From: RGIG9060 sp045645985
GTDB taxonomy: Bacteria; Spirochaetota; Spirochaetia; Treponematales; Treponemataceae
Reading direction: 5' to 3'
Length of the DNA stretch: 64,000 nt
NCBI GenBank assembly: GCA_045645985.1
Contig: JAZRJV010000037.1
Coordinates: forward strand, 1 to 64,000
In this document: positions 58,014 to 64,000 of the stretch, piece by piece
Layout of the letters: each line of letters starts with the position of its first letter
Position numbering within the stretch: the first letter of the stretch is position 1
Notes under the pieces: model-generated
The model's database searches: none
The model's input: the letters and a program-made list of their open reading frames with translations, nothing else
What the model was told of the DNA's origin: nothing
Position numbers and translations under genes: made by a program

Positions 58014-59666
58014 ATGCAAGAAAATTATGTTTTAGTCGAAAATCAGCAATTTTTTGATGTACCAGAAGATGATGATGGAATTCCGAAGTTTTACAATCAA
58101 AATCCAGTTTTTCAAGAAGATTTAGAAATTGATGAAGTTCAGCAAGTCGCGTTAAATTCCTTCGGGATAAAATATTTGTATCCTTGGCAACGAATTGTAA
58201 TTGCAAATATTTTGGATGCAGTAAAATCTCAAGAACTTACATCTTTTTATCAAAAACAAGTTGAAAATGGCGAACTTTCAAAAGAAGAATTAAACGAAAT
58301 CGTTTACGACCAAGACGGTAATGAACGAGGAAAACAAATCGTTCTGCTTCCAACTGGGGCAGGAAAATCACTTTGCTTTTTAGTTCCTTCACTTTTGATT
58401 GATGGCCCAACTTTGATTTTGTATCCACTTTTGGCTTTAATGAGCGACCAGCAACGCCGAATGGAAGAAGGCAACATGGAAATAGTAGTTTTCAAAGGGC
58501 AACAATCACAAGAAGTTAGAAAGCAAAATTTTGAAAAACTAAAAAACGGTGCAAAAGTGATTTTAGCAAATCCAGAAGTTTTGCAATCCGAAAATTTGCT
58601 TGAAGAAATTGCTAAATTCAACATAAAACACATCGCCATAGACGAAGCCCACTGTGTTTCAGAATGGGGCGACACTTTTAGACCAGCCTACACAACCGTT
58701 GGAAATATTATCAAAAAATTAGGAAATCCTGTAGTAACTGCTTTTACCGCAACTGCTTCCCCGATGGTTTTAGAAAGAATCAGCCAAATTATGTTTGACG
58801 GGAAAGCACACATTCTCCGTAGCGAATCTGATAGACCAAACATCATTTATCATGTGGTAAAAACTGCAACAAAAGAAAAAACGGCTTTAGAATACGCCGA
58901 AAAATCGGAAAAGCCTTTGATTGTATTTTGCTCCACAAGAAAACGAGCGGAAAATCTTTCAAAAACTTTTGCTGAATATTTTGGCCACGACAAAGTAAAA
59001 TTTTATCACGCAGGATTGGAAAAATCAGAAAAAGATAAAATTGAAAAATGGTTCTTCCCTAAAGATGATGCGATTTTATGCTCAACATGCGCTTTTGGAA
59101 TGGGCGTTGACAAAAAAAACATTCGTACAGTAATTCACCTTGACCCGCCTCCAACTGCGGAAAGTTACATCCAAGAAGCAGGTCGTGGAGGTCGTGACGG
59201 AAAAATCTCAAATGCAATTCTTCTTTGGAGTTACGAAAATAAAACTTCAGCATTAAAATTTCCAGAAAATTCCAGAGAACGAGTTTTATATAAATTTGCA
59301 GAATCAAAAAGTTGCAGAAGGCAAATTTTGCTTGATGCCCTAGGTGGAGAACAAGCTGTTTGTTCAGGTTGCGATAATTGTTTTGGAACATCAGTTCATT
59401 ATGCACAAGATGAAAAAAATGCGCTAAAATTTATAAAACGATTTAACAAAAATTTTACGATTGAAGAAATGGAGCAAAAACTTCAAGATGTTTTTAATAA
59501 GAAAAACTCAGAAAATAAAAAACTTCGATATTGGGAAATTTATGATGTTAGACAAATAATGAAATCACTTTTTGAACAAGGAAAAATTAAAGTTTGTAAA
59601 TTTCCTTGGAAGAAAAAAATTAAAATCCTATCAAAAAGGGAAACTGACAAAAAGAAGCAAACTTAA
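58014..59666 (+). CDS. RecQ-like ATP-dependent DNA helicase
   Basis: 550 residues. Superfamily 2 motifs in order: LLPTGAGKSLCF (I), LYPLLALMSDQ (Ia), IDEAHCVSEWGDTFRPAY (II and RecQ loop), TAFTATASP (III), VFCSTRKRAENL (IV), FGMGVDKKNIRTVIH (V) and QEAGRGGRDG (VI). The zinc-binding Cys set CRRQILL...CSGCDNC follows, then a short winged-helix-like end. There is no HRDC domain, and an N-terminal ~80-residue extension precedes the helicase core. It unwinds forked or recombining DNA. A CATAAT ends 7 bp before the ATG; the purines next to the ATG are too close for a Shine-Dalgarno. Confidence 0.88.
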   Translation: MQENYVLVENQQFFDVPEDDDGIPKFYNQNPVFQEDLEIDEVQQVALNSFGIKYLYPWQRIVIANILDAVKSQELTSFYQKQVENGELSKEELNEIVYDQDGNERGKQIVLLPTGAGKSLCFLVPSLLIDGPTLILYPLLALMSDQQRRMEEGNMEIVVFKGQQSQEVRKQNFEKLKNGAKVILANPEVLQSENLLEEIAKFNIKHIAIDEAHCVSEWGDTFRPAYTTVGNIIKKLGNPVVTAFTATASPMVLERISQIMFDGKAHILRSESDRPNIIYHVVKTATKEKTALEYAEKSEKPLIVFCSTRKRAENLSKTFAEYFGHDKVKFYHAGLEKSEKDKIEKWFFPKDDAILCSTCAFGMGVDKKNIRTVIHLDPPPTAESYIQEAGRGGRDGKISNAILLWSYENKTSALKFPENSRERVLYKFAESKSCRRQILLDALGGEQAVCSGCDNCFGTSVHYAQDEKNALKFIKRFNKNFTIEEMEQKLQDVFNKKNSENKKLRYWEIYDVRQIMKSLFEQGKIKVCKFPWKKKIKILSKRETDKKKQT

Positions 59667-59669
59667 AAA

Positions 59670-59885
59670 CTAAATTTCTGGCGCTTCTTCGTTTGGGTCA
59701 ACATCTTTTTTAGGAGCAGGAGTGTCGATAGTAATTCGCTTTTTCTTTGGTGCTGGTGGCTTTTTTCTATAGCGACTAACAAAAATAACAAAATTCAAAT
59801 ACAAGATAACTAAAATAAAAATTGTAACGACACGAGAATCTTGTAAAACAGAAAGAAAAACATCTAAAACTTTTGAATAGTCCAT
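59670..59885 (-). CDS. Small single-pass membrane protein
   Basis: 71 residues: one membrane segment (about 17-35) and a basic Pro/Lys-rich then acidic cytoplasmic tail (KKPPAPKKKRITIDTPAPKKDVDPNEE). Family not recognised. It converges with the RecQ gene, 3 bp from its stop. Shine-Dalgarno weak; real but minor gene in my judgement. Confidence 0.55.
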   Translation of the reverse strand: MDYSKVLDVFLSVLQDSRVVTIFILVILYLNFVIFVSRYRKKPPAPKKKRITIDTPAPKKDVDPNEEAPEI

Positions 59886-59944
59886 ATTTCATTTATCGGA
59901 AAAAAAACTTTTGTCTTTATACAAAAGTAATTTGCTTTTTCATA

Positions 59945-59974
59945 TTGACCTTTCAATGCGGTAAATTGTAACAT
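59945..59974 (+). promoter_or_regulatory. Leaderless promoter of hisHF
   Basis: TTGACC (59945-59950), 18 bp, TAACAT (59969-59974); the hisH ATG at 59981 is 7 bp after it. Confidence 0.6.
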
Positions 59975-59980
59975 AAGAGC

Positions 59981-60616
59981 ATGATTGGAATTGTTGATTA
60001 TAATGCAGGAAATATAAAAAGCGTAGAAAGAGCCTTATCATTTTTGAATTGCGAATATGTAATTTCTAAAAATCCAAGTGATTTGAAAAATGCTGAAAAA
60101 CTTATTTTTCCCGGAGTTGGAGAAGCAAAATACGCTATGGAACAACTTAAAAAAACTGGATTTGATGTTTTTTTAAAAGATTTTGCAGATTCAGGAAAGT
60201 TACTTTTGGGGATTTGTCTTGGTTCTCAAATTATTTTTGATTATTCAGAAGAAGGAAATGTAGATTGTCTTGGTTTGATAAAAGGAAAAATCAAACATTT
60301 TGAAAGTGTGATGGACAAAAATCTTGTAAACGAAAACGGATTAAAATACAAAATTCCTCACATGGGATGGAATAATCTAGATTTCTTAAAACCTGAAGAT
60401 AAGATTTTTAACAGAATCGACAAAAACGCATCATTTTATTTTGTTCATTCTTATCTTATTCAACCTGAAGATTCAAATGTAATTCTTGCAACTGCAGATT
60501 ATGGCGTAAAAGTTCCATCTGCAATTAAAAGCAATAATATTTACGCATTTCAATTTCATCCAGAAAAATCTGGGGAATGGGGATTAAAACTTTTGCAAAA
60601 TTTTATCAATTTGTAA
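59981..60616 (+). CDS. hisH: Imidazole glycerol phosphate synthase, glutaminase subunit
   Basis: 211 residues, class I glutamine amidotransferase. The nucleophile is in GICLGSQIIF (Cys about 80) and the His-Glu pair in QFHPEKSGEWG near 188. HisH makes ammonia from glutamine and channels it to HisF. IVDYNAGNIKSVERAL at the N-terminus is a family block. hisF follows 24 bp downstream. No other histidine genes lie nearby. Confidence 0.92.
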   Translation: MIGIVDYNAGNIKSVERALSFLNCEYVISKNPSDLKNAEKLIFPGVGEAKYAMEQLKKTGFDVFLKDFADSGKLLLGICLGSQIIFDYSEEGNVDCLGLIKGKIKHFESVMDKNLVNENGLKYKIPHMGWNNLDFLKPEDKIFNRIDKNASFYFVHSYLIQPEDSNVILATADYGVKVPSAIKSNNIYAFQFHPEKSGEWGLKLLQNFINL

Positions 60617-60640
60617 AATCTGTAAAAAAAGGAAAGATTT

Positions 60641-61405
60641 ATGCTAAAAAAACGAATTATTGTTTGCCTTGATGTAAAAGACGGAAGAACTACAAAAGGC
60701 GTTAAATTTTTGAACAATGTTGATATTGGCGACCCAGTTGAAATGGCAAAAGAATACTACAATCAAGGTGTTGATGAATTAGTTTTTTACGATATTATGG
60801 CTTCGGCAAGTGGACGAGGTCCGATTTTGGATTTGATTTCAAAAGTTGCAAGTCAAGTTTTTATTCCATTTTGCGTTGGTGGCGGAATTGGCTCTATCGA
60901 AGATATTCGTTCTACAATTTTAGCAGGAGCTGAAAAAATCAGTTTGAATTCTCAAGCAGTAAAAAATCCAAGTGTTATTTCTGAAGGCGCTAGAATTTTT
61001 GGAAATCAATGTATCGTTTTGGGAATGGATGCAAAACGGGATTCTGCAATGCCATCTGGTTACAGAGTTTTTATCAACGGAGGACGAGTTGCCACAGAAC
61101 TTGATGCTTTGGATTGGGCGATTCGTGCAGTAGAACTTGGTGCTGGAGAAATCGTCTTAAATTCTATCGATGCCGACGGAACAAAAGAAGGCTACGAAAT
61201 TCCACTTACAAAAATGATTGCAGACAAAGTAAATGTTCCAATTATCGCTTCTGGTGGAGCAGGAAAATCAGAACATTTAACACAAGTTTTAACAGAAGGC
61301 CACGCTGACGCAGCCTTAATTGCGTCTATGGTTCACTCTGGAGAATACACAATTTCTTCTATAAAAAATGATTTAGATAAAGCTGGTATTCCAGTTAGAT
61401 TCTAA
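60641..61405 (+). CDS. hisF: Imidazole glycerol phosphate synthase, cyclase subunit
   Basis: 254 residues, TIM barrel. The catalytic Asp is in VCLDVKDGRTTKGV and the second in GMDAKRD (about 128-131), with phosphate-binding segments GGGIGS and ASGGAG. It converts PRFAR plus ammonia to IGP and AICAR, linking histidine and purine synthesis. AGGAAAG ribosome-binding site. It pairs with hisH; the rest of the pathway is not encoded in the window. Confidence 0.93.
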   Translation: MLKKRIIVCLDVKDGRTTKGVKFLNNVDIGDPVEMAKEYYNQGVDELVFYDIMASASGRGPILDLISKVASQVFIPFCVGGGIGSIEDIRSTILAGAEKISLNSQAVKNPSVISEGARIFGNQCIVLGMDAKRDSAMPSGYRVFINGGRVATELDALDWAIRAVELGAGEIVLNSIDADGTKEGYEIPLTKMIADKVNVPIIASGGAGKSEHLTQVLTEGHADAALIASMVHSGEYTISSIKNDLDKAGIPVRF

Positions 61406-61410
61406 AAATA

Positions 61411-61809
61411 TCAATTTTGATAATATCTTGCTCTGCTTGTAGGTGTTTCAAAAACATCTACAGCAAAAAGATATTCCGCATGAGTCTTCCAACCAGAAAG
61501 TGATAAATCTTCTTTTACTTTATCAAAAATAAATTTTGCAATTCGCTCTGCACTTGGATTTTGATTAAAAACAGATTTTCCGTTTTCTTGTAAATCGTTA
61601 AGATTTGTGTGGTCTAAAATTTTACAAACATTTCGCAAGCTATTTTTTAGAATGCCAAAATCTAAAAGCATTCCACCGGCATCCAACTCGTTGCCTTTTG
61701 CGTGAGCGTAAACTTTGTAATTGTGTCCGTGTAAATTTTCGCACTTTCCATGATAATCTTGTAAAAAATGTGCCGCAGCAAAATCTGCTTCAACTCTAAC
61801 TTCAAACAT
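61411..61809 (-). CDS. queD: 6-carboxy-tetrahydropterin synthase (QueD)
   Basis: 132 residues of the PTPS/QueD family. Zinc ligands are His14 (AAAHFL) and the pair in HGHNYKV (28-34), a catalytic Cys lies in GKCENLHGH, and the catalytic His is in DHTNLND, with the PSAERIAKFIFD block following. It makes 6-carboxytetrahydropterin from dihydroneopterin triphosphate for queuosine and other deazapurines. The stop is 5 bp from the hisF stop (convergent). Other queuosine genes are not in the window. Confidence 0.9.
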   Translation of the reverse strand: MFEVRVEADFAAAHFLQDYHGKCENLHGHNYKVYAHAKGNELDAGGMLLDFGILKNSLRNVCKILDHTNLNDLQENGKSVFNQNPSAERIAKFIFDKVKEDLSLSGWKTHAEYLFAVDVFETPTSRARYYQN

Positions 61810-61836
61810 AAAAATTTACTACCTAAATTAAAGATT

Positions 61837-63363
61837 TTAGTTGATATTAAACAATTCAAATTGCAATTCAGCCCAAGTATTAATTACACCATCATCAGTT
61901 TTATTTGCTGCTTCAATATTACCGTAACCCAAAACGCCAGGACTTTCGGCTTCTTCAGCTGTGTAAAAACCATGATGAAGATAATTATTTCTATTGGAAA
62001 AGAAAATTGATATTCCATAAGGGATATTTTCTTCAAATACAAAATTTTCTTTTAAATTCTCGCTGTCTATATACGATTTTCCGTATTCGCCACCAAGCCA
62101 AGTTTTCAAAATCATTTTTTCCAAAATAACTTGAGTTTGCCAAGCGGCACTTTCTGTAGAAACTGAAAAGTTCACACCATTATCATTTTTTAATGTAGGA
62201 TTTTCGTTTGCAAAACAATGCAACAAAGAACCTAATTCGTAATATGGATATTTTAAAAGATTAGATGATATGCCTTCACTTGAATCATCTTTAGAATGCA
62301 TAAAAATTGAATTAGCTCTTACTTTTTCAATTTTTTCCCTAAAAGATGTTTTATCAGCTAAAAAATCCTGACCTAAAGAATAACTAAGATTGTCAATTTC
62401 TTTTTTTAAATCACTAACATACTGTAAATCAACTGCTGTCATTGTATTAGTTGGATAACTTGAACTATATGCTTTTTTATATCCATCAACAACATTGATA
62501 GCAAATTTTTCGCCAGATTCGTTGGAATTTAATTGACTAAAAATATATTCGTAATTCCAACCACCAGTTTCTATAGCAGGAGAAAAAGCCATATATTTTA
62601 CGGTATTTCTAAATTGATATGCAACTTCGTACATTCCCATAAAACAGGCATCCATTCCTAAAAATTCAAGAGACTCATCTGGAGAATATAATTCATCTAA
62701 AAGTTTGCTAATTTCACCAATGTACAAAGTATTATCTAAACTCTCGGAAGTTGCACCAGATTCAATGTCCGTACAAATATTTTTTTTCGGATCATAATCA
62801 CTATAAACGCCACCACCATGATTCCACAAAATAAGAGCATGCTTTCGATATTCAGAGTAATTTTCCCTCGCCCAAAGAATAAAATTTTCTAGAGTATTGA
62901 TATTTCCCATATCTTCTTCCTGGGTAGAAGATTTACGCCAATCGCCAAGAGAATTTGAAGCAGTTTCGATAACTTTTGAATGAATTTTTGTTGAATTTAA
63001 ATCGGTATTGTAAGGCTGAATTTCATAAAGCCTAGAGCCAGTCCAACTTTCACTTCCAACTGGAGTATCTTTATCAACTAGAGCAACAACTTTTAATTTT
63101 GACATTCCATTTTCTTTAGCAAGAAATAAGCCTTTTTCCATAGAATTTATATCTAACAAAACTTCATTTCTTAAAGAATTTGCACCTGCAACATAAACCA
63201 TAACAAGCATATTGTCATCTAGGTAATCTTGTGCAAATTTAGAAAAAGAACCTAAGTTATTGCAAGAAGAAAAAAATACCACACTTAAAAGTATAGAAAC
63301 ACTACACAAAAATGAGAAAAATTTTGTTTTCTTTAATCTAAAATAAACCTGAAATAACTCCAT
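61837..63363 (-). CDS. Clostripain-family (C11) cysteine peptidase lipoprotein
   Basis: About 508 residues. The lipoprotein signal ends FFSSC, so the protein is envelope-anchored. The C11 catalytic dyad is visible: His in LILWNHGGG and Cys in LGMDACFMGMYEVAYQ. The YVAGANSL / LVDKD pattern at the start and the AYSSSYPTNTMTAVDL segment are typical of the family. Such enzymes cleave after Arg or Lys; no clear autoprocessing site was identified. The start is uncertain: I use the ATG at 63363, which overlaps the fhs 3' end by 26 bp; an ATG at 63378 would add five residues. A surface protease is the likely role. Confidence 0.85.
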   Translation of the reverse strand: MELFQVYFRLKKTKFFSFLCSVSILLSVVFFSSCNNLGSFSKFAQDYLDDNMLVMVYVAGANSLRNEVLLDINSMEKGLFLAKENGMSKLKVVALVDKDTPVGSESWTGSRLYEIQPYNTDLNSTKIHSKVIETASNSLGDWRKSSTQEEDMGNINTLENFILWARENYSEYRKHALILWNHGGGVYSDYDPKKNICTDIESGATSESLDNTLYIGEISKLLDELYSPDESLEFLGMDACFMGMYEVAYQFRNTVKYMAFSPAIETGGWNYEYIFSQLNSNESGEKFAINVVDGYKKAYSSSYPTNTMTAVDLQYVSDLKKEIDNLSYSLGQDFLADKTSFREKIEKVRANSIFMHSKDDSSEGISSNLLKYPYYELGSLLHCFANENPTLKNDNGVNFSVSTESAAWQTQVILEKMILKTWLGGEYGKSYIDSENLKENFVFEENIPYGISIFFSNRNNYLHHGFYTAEEAESPGVLGYGNIEAANKTDDGVINTWAELQFELFNIN

Positions 63364-64000
63364 TATCATCCACATCAATATTACAAGCAGCAGGAACTTT
63401 TGGAAGCCCAGGCATTGTCATAATATCACCTGAAAGAGCAACCACAAAACCTGCCCCAGCATAAAGTTGAACATCACGAACAGGGAAAGCATAATCACTT
63501 GGAGCACCAACTAAAGTTTTATCGTGAGAAATTGAATTTTGAGTTTTTGCCATACAAATTGGAAGATTTCCGTAACCAGCTTCTGTAAATGAAGCAAGTT
63601 TTTTCAAAGCTGTACTTGAAAACTCAACATGACTTGCCCGATATATTTTTGTAGCAAGAGTTTCGATTTTTTCTTTTAGAGGCATTTCAAGTGAATACAA
63701 AAATTTGAAGTTAGATTTTTCGTTTTCAACGATATTTACAACTTCTTTTGCAAGACTTTCAGCCCCAAGTCCGCCTTTTTCCCAACCTTCTGTAATGCAA
63801 ACTTTTGAGCCAAGTTCGTTACACATATCAACAAGAAGTGAAGTTTCTTCATCTGTGTCTGTGATGAATTTATTTACAGCCACAACAACTGGAACTCCAA
63901 AGTTTTTCATATTCTGGATATGAACTTTTAAGTTTTCAAAACCTTTTTTCAAAGCATCAATGTTAGGATTTGCTAAATCTGTTTTTTTAACGCCACCGTG
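63338..64000 (-). CDS. fhs: Formate-tetrahydrofolate ligase, C-terminal part (runs off the window)
   Basis: About 220 C-terminal residues of the ~556-residue enzyme; the frame stays open to the window edge at 64000 (HGGVKKTDLANPNIDAL before KKGFENL). Family blocks are NFGVPVVVAVNKFITDTDEE, GGLGAESLAKEV, ICMAKTQNSISHD and the PGLPKVPAACNIDVDDNGVISGLF end. It makes 10-formyl-THF from formate, ATP and THF, in one-carbon and acetogenic-type metabolism. The clostripain-family gene overlaps its 3' end by about 26 bp, so the two are probably co-transcribed. Confidence 0.95.
   Translation of the reverse strand, partial: HGGVKKTDLANPNIDALKKGFENLKVHIQNMKNFGVPVVVAVNKFITDTDEETSLLVDMCNELGSKVCITEGWEKGGLGAESLAKEVVNIVENEKSNFKFLYSLEMPLKEKIETLATKIYRASHVEFSSTALKKLASFTEAGYGNLPICMAKTQNSISHDKTLVGAPSDYAFPVRDVQLYAGAGFVVALSGDIMTMPGLPKVPAACNIDVDDNGVISGLF

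Noticed and set aside
1..64000. Prophage, insertion sequence or integrative element
   Set aside because: No transposase, integrase or phage structural gene, and no flanking inverted or direct repeats, were recognised.

Overview
The window reads as the chromosome of an anaerobic spirochaete, most likely a gut- or rumen-type Treponema. This is inferred from low G+C, treponeme-like lipoproteins and outer-membrane proteins, and fermentative iron-sulfur enzymology; there is no rRNA gene here to confirm it. The left edge is the last two repeats of a type V-A (Cas12a) CRISPR array. No insertion sequence, prophage, integrase, tRNA or rRNA gene was recognised.

Layout. 1-450: CRISPR tail, a C-rich tract, then a promoter, glycine riboswitch and terminator that control an alanine/glycine symporter (452-1876). 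1980-8884: hflX, a P-loop kinase, a HAD phosphatase, pheS-pheT and a short-chain dehydrogenase. 8893-16100: an ankyrin protein, a metallophosphoesterase lipoprotein with an envelope protein, an FAD oxidoreductase and a B12-type radical SAM protein. 16101-18636: an XRE regulator divergent from two paralogous envelope proteins, with three copies of one inverted-repeat operator between them.

18688-31483 is the centrepiece, a 13-gene operon closed by a strong terminator: malate/lactate-type dehydrogenase, fumarase, HdrB, HdrC, HdrA, MvhD/FlxD, two 4Fe-4S FlxB/C-type proteins, an FlxA-type NAD(P)H oxidoreductase, an FrdB-like and an FrdA-like fumarate reductase pair, an AAE-family (SucE/AspT-type) exporter and a small thioredoxin-fold [2Fe-2S] ferredoxin. 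Read together the genes spell oxaloacetate to malate to fumarate to succinate to export. The fumarate reductase has no membrane anchor and is wired to an electron-bifurcating NADH dehydrogenase/heterodisulfide-reductase complex. I propose a soluble bifurcating NADH:ferredoxin/fumarate reductase, a split analogue of methanogen thiol:fumarate reductase. This is inference from gene content.

31488-37121 (minus strand): a hotdog thioesterase, a U32 peptidase-like protein, and a decarboxylase/aminotransferase pair for 1,3-diaminopropane. 37367-43230: a miniature amidohydrolase lacking its catalytic barrel, a long PRPP synthetase, an FGGY kinase, an MBL hydrolase, a DUF975 protein and SppA. 43312-45676: an HTH-receiver regulator, recX, rpsI and rplM, the last with a structured 5' leader. 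45736-49077: a small membrane protein, a 59-bp tandem repeat that runs into the 3' end of secA, secA, and a compact divergent promoter. 49084-64000: lipoproteins, Nudix, hisS, coaX, azlCD, a Holliday-resolvase-like protein, an OmpA protein, RecQ, hisHF, queD, a clostripain-family lipoprotein and the C-terminal half of fhs.

A window-wide regulatory pattern: at eleven gene starts a good -10 element ends 7-8 bp before the ATG, usually with a -35 at 17-18 bp and no Shine-Dalgarno. These are predicted leaderless mRNAs.
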